NCBI GenBank assembly: GCA_902494945.1
Contig: CABUVF010000013.1
Coordinates: 1 to 21,096, forward strand
Direction of reading: 5' to 3'
Length of the DNA stretch: 21,096 bases
Source of the DNA: an uncultured Collinsella sp.
GTDB taxonomy: Bacteria; Actinomycetota; Coriobacteriia; Coriobacteriales; Coriobacteriaceae
A model generated the notes under the pieces. That model was given only the letters and a program-made list of their open reading frames with translations. It was not told where the DNA came from and did not search any database. Each line of letters begins with the position of its first letter. Positions within the stretch are counted from its first letter, which is position 1. The translations under genes were made by a program, and so were the position numbers. Positions 14,968 through 21,038 of this stretch are shown one piece after another.

Positions 14968-15030
14968 AAAATCTCAATCTGTAACAGGTAGGAACGATTT
15001 TGCCCCTTAGATGTTACAGATTGAGATATT
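14968..15030. repeat. Long inverted repeat, unit 2
   Basis: ATCTCAATCTGTAACA (14971-14986) pairs perfectly, 16 of 16, with TGTTACAGATTGAGAT (15012-15027). The 25-base loop starts GGTAGG and ends TTAGA, like unit 1, while its middle differs. Conserved arms and loop edges with a variable middle suggest a family of the same element. It ends 23 bases before the 3' end of the leuB remnant. Confidence 0.85.
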
Positions 15031-15052
15031 TGACAGCTTGAATCGGCATCGC

Positions 15053-15690
15053 CTACAGCGCGGCGACGACCTTGTCGCCCATCGTCGTGGTGCCGAGGAT
15101 CTTATCTGCCGGGGTGTTGACATCGGCGATGTCACGGGTGCGCCAGCCCTCGTCGAGCACGCGCGCCACGGCGCTCTCGATCCACGCGGCTTGCTCGCCC
15201 ATGTCGAGCGCGTAGGTCAGCAGCATCGCCACCGACAAGATTTGAGCCAGCGGATTGGTCACGCCGAGCCCCGCGATGTCAGGAGCGCTGCCAGCGCTCG
15301 GCCCAAACAGCGATACGCCATCATCCAGCGAGGCAGAGGCAAGCATACCGAGCGATCCGGTAATCTGAGCCGCCTCATCGGACAGGATGTCGCCGAACAT
15401 GTTCTCCGTCACCACGACGTCAAAGTCTGCCGGTCGACTGATGAGCTGCATGGCGGCGTTGTCGACGAGCAGGTCCTCAAGCTCCACGTCGGAGTACTCC
15501 TCGTCTTGCACGCGATGCACGATCTCGCGCCACATGCGGCTCGTCTCCAGCACGTTGCGCTTATCAACACTCGTCACCTTGCCGCGACGTTTGCGCGCCG
15601 CCTCAAATGCCTGGCGCGCAATGCGCTCAATCTCGTACTCGCGATACTCCATCACGTCGACCGCACGCTGACCGGCCGCACCCGCAGCGC
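15053..15690 (-). pseudogene. leuB: 3-isopropylmalate dehydrogenase remnant (C-terminal half)
   Basis: About 205 residues that align to the C-terminal half of LeuB: RAVDVMEYREYEIERIARQAF, RKRRGKVTSVDKRNVLETSRMWREIV, VDNAAMQLI, ENMFGDILSDEAAQITGSLGML and GSAPDIAGLGVTNPLAQILS. The Lys and Asp residues used for NAD-linked decarboxylation (VTSVDK, FGDILSDE) are intact. The N-terminal half of about 150 residues is missing. Upstream the sequence turns at once into leuA, one frame over, so no start or ribosome site remains. A working LeuB needs both halves, so this is a remnant. The junction is between about 15682 and 15696. Confidence 0.9.
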
Positions 15691-16259
15691 CCGCGCAGGT
15701 CACGGATGCGGGCGCCAAAGTCCCACGGCATGTTGTAGCCCATCGTATCGGGGATGTTCACGACCGTGGCACCGGCCTTTACGGCCGCCTCGATAATGCG
15801 CACCAGAAACTCCTGATCGGAGCGGCCGGCATCCTCGGCATAAAACTCAACATCGTCAACGAACTTGCGAGCATGTTTGACGGCATGGATCGCTCACTCA
15901 ATTGCCCTTTCCTCAGTCATATGGAGCTTGTCGCGCAGGTGACTGGTGCTCACACCCAGCCCTGTATGGATACGGGGCCTCTGGGCCGTTTTGAGCGCCT
16001 CTGCAGCCGCTTCGATATCCCTGTCGACAGCGCGCGTCAGGCCGCATACCGTGCATCGGTCGCCCGCAATCTTGCCAATCTCCTGTACGGAGCGAAAGTC
16101 ACCAGGACTCGAGATGGGAAAGCCCGCCTCGATAACGTCCACGTTCATGCGCACCAGCTGGCGGGCGATGAAGAGCTTTTCCTCGGTATTCATGCTGGCG
16201 CCCGGCGACTGCTCACCGTCGCACAGGGTGGCGTCAAAGATTGTGATTTTGCGGCTTAT
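15691..16259 (-). pseudogene. leuA: 2-isopropylmalate synthase remnant (N-terminal part, disrupted)
   Basis: The N-terminal third of LeuA is recognisable: SRKITIFDATLCDGEQSPGASMN, ARQLVRMNVDVIEAGFPISSPGDF, then after a stop DDVEFYAEDAGRSDQEFLVRIIEAAVKAGATVVNIPDTMGYNMPWDFG. Lesions: the position 5 bases after AGGAGG, where ATG is expected, reads ATA (16259-16257). The catalytic Arg of LRDG is Cys (LCDG). Codon 122 is TGA (15896-15894) where the family has Trp or another residue in ERAIE-x-AIHAVKHAR. The reading frame continues normally after the stop, so it is a point change. At about 15696 the gene is cut and joined out of frame to leuB; the rest of leuA, and probably leuC and leuD, are gone. 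Not functional. Confidence 0.92.
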
Positions 16260-16325
16260 ATGTTCCTCCTGATTGACCGTTTTATGACAGATGGCTTTCA
16301 GGAGAGAGAGAAGGCCTAGAGATAG

Positions 16326-16383
16326 AAAAATACCCGTGTCGCTCATCACGCCTGAAAGCGGCAGACGATAGCGCACCCGGGTA
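16326..16383 (-). terminator. Attenuator terminator of the leu leader
   Basis: Read on the minus strand, TACCCGGGTGCGCT (16383-16370) pairs with AGCGACACGGGTA (16343-16331), with an inner helix between, followed by TTTTT (16330-16326). The left arm also contains GCGCTATC (16374-16367), which is complementary to GATAGCGC (16425-16418) at the end of the leader peptide gene. This gives the mutually exclusive antiterminator needed for attenuation. Confidence 0.85.
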
Positions 16384-16412
16384 CAACAAATCGTTATAGC
16401 GAGATTACAACC

Positions 16413-16472
16413 CTAGCGCGCTATCCAATCTAGTAGCGCTAGGCCTAGGAGCTGTTGCGTGTTCTTAAACAT
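16413..16472 (-). CDS. leuL: Leucine operon leader peptide
   Basis: A 19-residue peptide, MFKNTQQLLGLALLDWIAR, with five Leu codons in a short run (CTC CTA, CTA, CTA CTA), four of them the rare CTA in this GC-rich genome. AAGGGAG lies 6 bases ahead of the ATG. Downstream are the three pairings of a classical attenuator: segment 1 (16443-16434, inside the Leu codons) with segment 2 (16423-16411); segment 2 with segment 3 (16374-16367); and segment 3 with segment 4, the terminator. A ribosome stalled at the CTA codons for lack of charged tRNA-Leu would free segment 2 to pair with 3 and allow read-through. The system looks intact, although the genes it controls are not. Confidence 0.9.
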   Translation of the reverse strand: MFKNTQQLLGLALLDWIAR

Positions 16473-16499
16473 GTTGGGCTCCCTTCGGCCTCGGGTAGT

Positions 16500-16527
16500 A
16501 CTATATCGCGCTAAAGTACAACACAAG
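16500..16527 (-). promoter_or_regulatory. Candidate promoter of the leu leader
   Basis: On the minus strand, TATAGT (16505-16500) is preceded by CTTGTG or TTGTGT at a spacing of 16 or 15 bases (16527-16521). The leuL ATG follows 28 bases after the -10. Confidence 0.45.
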
Positions 16528-16529
16528 TA

Positions 16530-16568
16530 AAACCACCACAAGGGTGCCTGTCCCCTTCGTGGTGGTTT
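16530..16568 (-). repeat. Palindromic repeat, copy E (inverted loop)
   Basis: AAACCACCAC (16530-16539) pairs with GTGGTGGTTT (16559-16568), continuing after one bulged base into AAGGG/CCCTT. On the plus strand the loop reads TGCCTGTCC, the reverse complement of the GGACAGGCA loop of copy B. The element lies between the leu promoter and the rplA terminator. Confidence 0.85.
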
Positions 16569-16583
16569 CGTTGACTCAAAAGC

Positions 16584-16622
16584 AAGAGACCCGGTCCTGC
16601 ACGAGGCAGAACCGGGTCTCTT
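16584..16622 (-). terminator. Terminator after rplA
   Basis: AAGAGACCCGGTCCTGC (16584-16600) pairs with GCAGAACCGGGTCTCTT (16606-16622) with one mismatch and a 5-base loop. Read on the minus strand, it is followed by GCTTTTG. It ends the rplK-rplA transcript about 37 bases after the rplA stop. Confidence 0.85.
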
Positions 16623-16658
16623 TAGCAATGCTTGCTTTGCTCAGGCAGTAACTGTTAG

Positions 16659-17366
16659 TTACTCAGCCAGGAAGTCGCGCTGGATAGCGGGATCGACCTT
16701 GACGCCAGGACCCATGGTGGAAGACACGGAGATGGACTTGACGTACTTGCCCTTAGCAGAAGAGGGCTTGACGCGCAGGATCTCGGTGTACAGGGCAGCG
16801 TAGTTCTCGACGAGCTGCTGCTCAGAGAAGGACTTCTTGCCCAGGGGCACGTGGCAGATGCCGTAACGGTCGGCGCGATACTCAACGCGGCCGGCCTTGA
16901 GCTCGGAGACCATCTTGGCGACGTCCATGGTCACGGTGCCGAGCTTGGGGTTCGGCATGAGGCCACGGGGACCAAGGATCTTACCAATGCGGCCAACCTT
17001 GGCCATCATGTTCGGCGTAGCGATAGCAGCGTCGAAGTTGATCTCGCCCTTCTGGATCTGGGCGACGAGCTCGTCGGAACCGATGATGTCGGCGCCGGCA
17101 GCCTCGGCCTCGCGGGCCTTCTCGCCCTCGGCGAAGACGGCAACACGAACAGTCTTGCCGGTGCCGTGGGGCAGGGAGATGGAACCACGGATGTTCTGGT
17201 CAGCCTTACGAGTATCGATGCCCAGACGGAAGTGGGCCTCGACGGTCTCGTCGAACTTGGCGGTGTCGAGCTCCTTAATGAGCTTGGCAGCCTGAAGGGG
17301 GGTGTAGAGCGTGGCGCGATCGATCTTCTCGGCAGCGGCGTTATAGCTCTTACCATGCTTAGCCAT
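16659..17366 (-). CDS. rplA: 50S ribosomal protein L1
   Basis: A 235-residue ribosomal protein of the L1 stalk, which helps release deacylated tRNA from the E site and usually represses its own operon by binding a leader mRNA hairpin. Recognisable segments are MAKHGKSYNAAAEKI, FDETVEAHFRLGIDTRKADQNIRGSISLPHGTGK, IATPNMMAKVGRIGKILGPRGLMPNPKLGTVT and VKSISVSSTMGPGVKVD. The start at 17366 (ATGGCTAAG) lies 8 bases after AGGAGG; the ATG six bases upstream is too close to the site. Length is normal (E. coli 234). rplK is directly upstream. rplJ and rplL do not follow; a terminator does. Confidence 0.98.
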   Translation of the reverse strand: MAKHGKSYNAAAEKIDRATLYTPLQAAKLIKELDTAKFDETVEAHFRLGIDTRKADQNIRGSISLPHGTGKTVRVAVFAEGEKAREAEAAGADIIGSDELVAQIQKGEINFDAAIATPNMMAKVGRIGKILGPRGLMPNPKLGTVTMDVAKMVSELKAGRVEYRADRYGICHVPLGKKSFSEQQLVENYAALYTEILRVKPSSAKGKYVKSISVSSTMGPGVKVDPAIQRDFLAE

Positions 17367-17416
17367 GTGCATTACCTCCTGTGGTTAAACGGGCGTGAGC
17401 CCTCCCACATCGTATC

Positions 17417-17464
17417 GTGTGCCCTATTGCACACATTTAACGGGCGCCCAGGTCGGAGCACCCG
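17417..17464 (-). promoter_or_regulatory. Two hairpins in the rplK-rplA spacer
   Basis: GTGTGC/GCACAC (17417-17422 with 17429-17434) forms six perfect pairs. CGGGCGCCC with GGAGCACCCG (17441-17449 and 17455-17464) forms about nine pairs including two G.T. Both lie in the 117-base spacer before rplA, an unusually long gap for this pair of genes. They could be an L1 autoregulatory site or an internal attenuator. I could not confirm the L1-binding motif. Confidence 0.35.
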
Positions 17465-17483
17465 TCGTTACCATAAGAAATCG

Positions 17484-17912
17484 CTACTCAGCGATGGTGA
17501 CGCCCATGGAACGGGCGGTACCGGCGATGATCTTCTTGGCGGCGTCAATGTCGTTGGCATTGAGGTCCGGCATCTTGATCTCGGCGATCTTGGTGAGCTG
17601 CTCCTGAGAGAGCTGACCAACCTTGTCGGCCTGGGGCTTAGCGGAACCAGACTTGAGGTTCAGCTCCTTCTTGATGAGGTGAGCCGCCGGCGGGGTCTTG
17701 GTGATGAAGGAGAAGGACTTGTCCTCGTAGACAGAGATCTCAACGGGGATGATGTCGCCCTTCTTGTCCTGCGTCTCGGCGTTAAAGGCCTGGCAGAACT
17801 GCATGATGTTCACGCCAGCAGCGCCCAGGGCGGGGCCGACGGGAGGAGCGGGGTTAGCTGCACCAGCAGGAATCTGGAGCTTAATGACGTTGGCAACCTT
17901 CTTCTCAGCCAT
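17484..17912 (-). CDS. rplK: 50S ribosomal protein L11
   Basis: A 142-residue protein at the GTPase-associated centre of the large subunit, where it binds 23S rRNA, takes part in elongation-factor turnover and stringent-response signalling, and forms the thiostrepton site. The N-terminal domain shows IKLQIPAGAANPAPPVGPALGAAGVNIMQFC with the proline-rich hinge of the family. The C-terminal RNA-binding domain shows IKMPDLNANDIDAAKKIIAGTARSMGV. The ATG at 17912 follows GAAAGGA at 6 bases; an ATG six bases upstream directly abuts that site. Length is normal. A 120-base spacer separates it from nusG on the same strand. Confidence 0.98.
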   Translation of the reverse strand: MAEKKVANVIKLQIPAGAANPAPPVGPALGAAGVNIMQFCQAFNAETQDKKGDIIPVEISVYEDKSFSFITKTPPAAHLIKKELNLKSGSAKPQADKVGQLSQEQLTKIAEIKMPDLNANDIDAAKKIIAGTARSMGVTIAE

Positions 17913-18032
17913 GGTCATTCCTTTCGAATCACGAGTGTGAAGTACTTGCTATATCGTAAGCACGCACGTGTTAGAAGCACTCCTGAGATGAGCAGTCACA
18001 GAAGAAGCACGCTCGCGCGAACGGACGAAAAC

Positions 18033-18569
18033 TTAAGCGATGACAGCGACCTGGTTAAAGTCGAGCTCGACCGGCGTCTCGCGGCCAAAGATCATCAGCG
18101 TGACCTTGAGCTTGCCAGCCTCGGTGTTAACCTCGGAGACCTTGCCATCAAAGTCGGTAAGCGGGCCATCGATGACGCGGACGGACGTGCCGACCTGAAT
18201 ATCAACCGAGGTGCGCTTGGGCGAATCGCCCTTACCGGGACGACGAGTCATCTTGTTGTACTCGTCGCGGGAAAGCGGAGCGGGCTTGCCGTTGCCGCCC
18301 AGGAAACCGGTGACGCCAGGCGTGTTACGAACGCACGTCCAAGCATCGTCATCCATCTCCATGCGGACCAGGACATAACCCGGGAAGATCTTGGAATCCT
18401 TGGTCTCACGCTTGCCACCCTCTTTAATCTCGGTGACGCGCTCCATAGGAATCTCGATATCAAAGATACGGTCCTGCATGCCCATAGTCTCGATGCGATG
18501 CTCGAGATCGGACTTAACGCGGTTCTCGTATCCAGAGTAAGTGTGAACGACGTACCAACGCTTAGACAT
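18033..18569 (-). CDS. nusG: Transcription termination/antitermination factor NusG
   Basis: A 178-residue transcription elongation factor that binds RNA polymerase and couples it to ribosomes or Rho. The NGN domain spans residues 1-110 (WYVVHTYSGYENRVKSDLEHRIETM, then FPGYVLVRMEMDDDAWTCVRNTPGVTGFLG). The KOW domain spans about 125-178 (VGTSVRVIDGPLTDFDGKVSEVN, KLKVTLMIFGRETPVELDFNQVAVI). GAGGGG lies about 8 bases ahead of the ATG at 18569. The gene begins 3 bases after the secE stop, so the two are one operon. The length is typical for the short form, without the long acidic N-terminal extension of some actinobacteria. Confidence 0.98.
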   Translation of the reverse strand: MSKRWYVVHTYSGYENRVKSDLEHRIETMGMQDRIFDIEIPMERVTEIKEGGKRETKDSKIFPGYVLVRMEMDDDAWTCVRNTPGVTGFLGGNGKPAPLSRDEYNKMTRRPGKGDSPKRTSVDIQVGTSVRVIDGPLTDFDGKVSEVNTEAGKLKVTLMIFGRETPVELDFNQVAVIA

Positions 18570-18572
18570 GGT

Positions 18573-18911
18573 TTAGCCCCTCAATCCAGAGAACAGAGCA
18601 AGAGCCTCGCCAAAGCCAGCATCGAGCAGAGCGATGACGACGCCGACGACGATCAGAGAAGCGCAAACGACGACCGAGTAGTTCACGAGCTCCTTCTTAT
18701 CGGGCCACGTCACACGCTTCATCTCGGACTTCACCGAAGCGAAATACTTCTTGGTGCGGGCGAAGAAACCAGGCTTCTCGTTCTTCTTAGACTTCGCAGC
18801 CTTCTCGCTCTTCTTGGCAACGGCCTTCTTGGCCTCAACCTTGGAGTTGGCGGCAGCGTTGTTGGCAGGCGCCTGCTGCTGTGCCTTCTTCTTGTTCTTC
18901 TTGTTGGCCAT
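18573..18911 (-). CDS. secE: Preprotein translocase subunit SecE
   Basis: A 112-residue membrane protein that stabilises SecY in the SecYEG channel. The first 47 residues form a long Lys/Ala/Asn/Gln-rich, probably disordered cytosolic tail (NKKNKKKAQQQAPANNAAAN, AKKAVAKKSEKAAKSKK). Then comes the amphipathic helix with the conserved motif (FASVKSEMKRVTWPDKKEL) and a single membrane helix (VVVCASLIVVGVVIALLDAGF). The SecE family core is only about 60 residues, so the tail is an extension. GGAGGT lies 7 bases ahead of the ATG at 18911. Order tRNA-Trp, secE, nusG is conserved in actinobacteria and firmicutes. Confidence 0.96.
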   Translation of the reverse strand: MANKKNKKKAQQQAPANNAAANSKVEAKKAVAKKSEKAAKSKKNEKPGFFARTKKYFASVKSEMKRVTWPDKKELVNYSVVVCASLIVVGVVIALLDAGFGEALALFSGLRG

Positions 18912-18987
18912 TTGGGTTACCTCCGCGCAATGCGCTTATACATGAGTAAACCGTAAGCCCCCAAGTGGGAGCTTACGGAATAATGAC

Positions 18988-19063
18988 TGGCACGCCAGGA
19001 AGGACTCGAACCCTCAACACTCGGTTTTGGAGACCGATGCTCTACCAATTGAACTACTGGCGT
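18988..19063 (-). tRNA. tRNA-Trp (CCA anticodon)
   Basis: Minus strand. The acceptor arms ACGCCAG and CTGGCGT pair fully, the discriminator is G, and CCA is encoded. The D-loop has AGTTCAATTGGTAGAGC, the anticodon loop CTCCAAA gives anticodon CCA, and the T-loop has GGTTCGAGTCC. Sits between rpmG and secE. Confidence 0.97.
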
Positions 19064-19076
19064 ATATGACTAGAGA

Positions 19077-19226
19077 CTAGCGAGTCTCTTTGTGCAGCGT
19101 GTGGTGACGGCACCAGGGGCAATACTTCTTGATCTCCATACGATCAGGCATGGTCGACTTGTTCTTGGTGGTCGTATAGTTGCGGCGCTTGCACTCAGTG
19201 CACGCAAGAGTAACTAGAGTACGCAT
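19077..19226 (-). CDS. rpmG: 50S ribosomal protein L33
   Basis: A 49-residue ribosomal protein starting MRTLVTLACTECKRRNYTTT. It carries two Cys pairs, CTEC (9-12) and CPWC (36-39), so it is the zinc-binding (C+) form of L33, which also occurs as a Cys-lacking paralogue in many bacteria. KNKSTMPDRMEIKKYCPWC and HHTLHKETR are family features. Translation would use the AAAGG or CAGGA upstream of the ATG at 19226. A strong promoter lies 46 bases upstream, so rpmG leads the transcript with tRNA-Trp, secE and nusG. Confidence 0.96.
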   Translation of the reverse strand: MRTLVTLACTECKRRNYTTTKNKSTMPDRMEIKKYCPWCRHHTLHKETR

Positions 19227-19271
19227 GTATCCTGAACCTTTCATTTCCGCCCCGTACGGGCACGAGTTGTT

Positions 19272-19301
19272 ACTTTATCAGCTCCACGTAAGTGCTGTCA
19301 A
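19272..19301 (-). promoter_or_regulatory. Promoter of rpmG-tRNA-Trp-secE-nusG
   Basis: On the minus strand, a perfect TTGACA (19301-19296) is followed after 18 bases by TAAAGT (19277-19272). The rest of the 277-base tuf-rpmG spacer holds the tuf terminator and no gene. Confidence 0.75.
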
Positions 19302-19439
19302 TGAAAACCTCGAGTCAATTGGTTCTCGGTGGATCCATTCATATTTGGAACACATCAATGAAGCCATCGAGATCTAATCGATCCGTCACGTTCAGCTTAA
19401 AAGCAAGCCAAGCGTATTCGTCAGGCAAAAAGTCCCGCG

Positions 19440-19476
19440 TAAAAAGAACCCGGCACCCATATAAGTGCCGGGTTCT
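19440..19476 (-). terminator. Rho-independent terminator after tuf
   Basis: AGAACCCGGCAC (19445-19456) pairs perfectly with GTGCCGGGTTCT (19465-19476), a 12-base-pair stem with an 8-base loop. On the minus strand it is followed by TTTTTA. It lies 28 bases after the tuf stop. Confidence 0.92.
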
Positions 19477-19503
19477 CTAAGTCAGCTATATCAAAGAGCT
19501 AAT

Positions 19504-20694
19504 TTACTCAATGATCGTGGAGACGATGCCCGAACCGACGGTGTGGCCACCCTCGCGGATAGCGAAGCGCAGGCCCTCCTCCATGGCGATCGGGTGGATG
19601 AGGTCGCCCTCGATGGTGATGTGGTCACCAGGCATAGCCATCTCGGTGCCCTCGGGGAGCTTGACCGTACCGGTAACGTCGGTGGTACGGAAGTAGAACT
19701 GAGGACGATAACCATCGAAGAACGGGGTGTGACGGCCGCCCTCCTCCTTGGTCAGAACGTAGATCTCACCGGTGAACTTGGTGTGCGGGGTAACCGAACC
19801 GGGCTTGCAGAGAACCTGGCCGCGCTCGATGTCCTCGCGCTTGATGCCGCGGAGCAGCAGACCGACGTTGTCGCCAGCCTCGCAGAAGTCCATGGACTTA
19901 CGGAACATCTCGATACCGGTAACGACGGTGTTCTGGGTATCCTTGATGCCGACGATCTCGACGGGCTCGTTGAGCTTGAGCTCACCGCGCTCGACACGGC
20001 CGGTAGCAACGGTACCACGGCCGGAGATGGTCATAACGTCCTCAACGGCCATCAGGAACGGGAGGTCGTTGTTACGAGCAGGCGTCGGGATGTACTCGTC
20101 GACGGCGTTCATGAGCTCGCGAATGGCGTCCATCCACTTGGCGTCGCCCTCGAGAGCGCCCAGAGCGGAACCACGGATGACGGGGATGTCGTCGCCGGGG
20201 AAATCGTACTCGGAGAGGAGCTCACGGGTCTCCATCTCGACGAGGTCGATAAGCTCGTCATCGTCGACCATGTCGCACTTGTTCAGGAAGACGACGATGT
20301 AGGGAACGCCGACCTGACGGGCGAGCAGGATGTGCTCGCGAGTCTGAGCCATGGGGCCGTCGGTAGCAGCGATGACCAGGATAGCGCCGTCCATCTGAGC
20401 AGCGCCGGAGATCATGTTCTTGACGTAGTCAGCGTGGCCCGGGCAGTCAACGTGAGCGTAGTGACGGGCAGCAGTCTCGTACTCGACGTGGGAGACGGAG
20501 ATCGTAATGCCGCGCTCGCGCTCCTCGGGAGCCTTGTCGATGTTCTCGAACGCAGTGAAGTCAGCCTTGCAGCCCTCGGTCTCGGAGAGAACCTTGGTGA
20601 TGGCAGCGGTCAGCGTGGTCTTGCCGTGGTCGACGTGACCAATGGTGCCGATGTTAACATGCGGCTTAGTGCGCTCAAACTTCTCTTTGGCCAT
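19504..20694 (-). CDS. tuf: Elongation factor Tu
   Basis: A 396-residue GTPase that brings aminoacyl-tRNA to the ribosomal A site. Motifs: P-loop GHVDHGKT (19-26), RGIT (61-64), DCPGH (83-87), NKCD, and RGSAL; domains 2 and 3 follow with VATGRVERGEL and the C-terminal FAIREGGHTVGSGIV. The ATG at 20694 begins MAKEKFERTKPHVNIGT and has GGAGGG about 5 bases upstream. The frame is open further upstream but that extension is not coding. There is no fusA directly upstream; instead three tRNA genes come first, as in the E. coli tufB locus. It has its own strong terminator. Confidence 0.99.
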   Translation of the reverse strand: MAKEKFERTKPHVNIGTIGHVDHGKTTLTAAITKVLSETEGCKADFTAFENIDKAPEERERGITISVSHVEYETAARHYAHVDCPGHADYVKNMISGAAQMDGAILVIAATDGPMAQTREHILLARQVGVPYIVVFLNKCDMVDDDELIDLVEMETRELLSEYDFPGDDIPVIRGSALGALEGDAKWMDAIRELMNAVDEYIPTPARNNDLPFLMAVEDVMTISGRGTVATGRVERGELKLNEPVEIVGIKDTQNTVVTGIEMFRKSMDFCEAGDNVGLLLRGIKREDIERGQVLCKPGSVTPHTKFTGEIYVLTKEEGGRHTPFFDGYRPQFYFRTTDVTGTVKLPEGTEMAMPGDHITIEGDLIHPIAMEEGLRFAIREGGHTVGSGIVSTIIE

Positions 20695-20748
20695 AAAGCC
20701 CTCCTCTAAACAGGTCGTCCCCGGACGGGACTTTGCCTTTATACCATA

Positions 20749-20779
20749 GTGGCCTCTCAACATACTATTGAGAAGCCAC
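20749..20779 (-). terminator. Hairpin between tRNA-Met and tuf
   Basis: GTGGCCTCTCAA (20749-20760) pairs with TTGAGAAGCCAC (20768-20779) over 12 bases with one wobble on the minus strand. It lacks a T run and is followed by TATGGTATAAAGG, a possible -10 for tuf. It may be a tRNA 3'-end processing or weak termination hairpin. Confidence 0.4.
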
Positions 20780-20790
20780 CGTGTTACCTA

Positions 20791-20867
20791 TGGTAGCGGT
20801 GACTGGATTCGAACCAGTGACGCCACGGGTATGAACCGTGTGCTCTAACCAACTGAGCTACACCGCC
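20791..20867 (-). tRNA. tRNA-Met, elongator type (CAT anticodon)
   Basis: Minus strand, beginning GGCGGTGTAGCTCAGTTGG, with anticodon loop TTCATAC and T-loop GGTTCGAATCC. The acceptor stem pairs over seven positions with one wobble, the discriminator is A, and CCA is encoded. Initiator features (the unpaired first pair and GGG/CCC anticodon stem) are absent. Confidence 0.93.
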
Positions 20868-20870
20868 GGA

Positions 20871-20946
20871 TGGAGCCTGCAACCAGACTTGAACTGGTGA
20901 CCTCTTCGTTACCAACGAAGTGCTCTACCGACTGAGCTATACAGGC
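20871..20946 (-). tRNA. tRNA-Thr (GGT anticodon)
   Basis: Minus strand, beginning GCCTGTATAGCTCAGTCGG, with anticodon loop TTGGTAA and T-loop AGTTCAAGTCT. The acceptor pairs with TGCAGGC, the discriminator is T, and CCA is encoded. Three bases separate it from tRNA-Met. Confidence 0.95.
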
Positions 20947-20956
20947 ACTTGACGGG

Positions 20957-21038
20957 TGGGAGCTATAGGATTCGAACCTATGTAGGCAGAGCCAACGGGT
21001 TTACAGCCCGTCCCCATTAACCACTCGGGCAAACTCCC
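20957..21038 (-). tRNA. tRNA-Tyr (GTA anticodon), class II
   Basis: Minus strand, beginning GGGAGTTTGCCCGAGTGG, with anticodon loop CTGTAAA and a long variable arm (TGGCTCTGCCTACA region) as expected for tRNA-Tyr. The acceptor ends AGCTCCC, followed by A and then CCC rather than CCA, so the final A of the 3' end is not encoded, unlike its three companions. Confidence 0.94.

Noticed and set aside
14820..15030. CRISPR array
   Set aside because: The repeats are inverted, only two per type, with no regular spacer-repeat alternation and no cas genes.
15894..16376. Full 160-codon frame starting at 16376 as a real leuA product
   Set aside because: The upstream part overlaps the attenuator terminator and has no ribosome site. 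LeuA homology starts only at 16256, just after the AGGAGG, where the start codon reads ATA.
16851..18956. 701-codon open frame on the plus strand
   Set aside because: It runs antisense to rplA, rplK, nusG and secE, all firmly identified. Its Leu/Gly/Asp/Val-rich composition is the usual shadow of GC-rich genes.
19465..20709. 414-codon plus-strand frame opposite tuf
   Set aside because: Antisense to EF-Tu, with no independent support.
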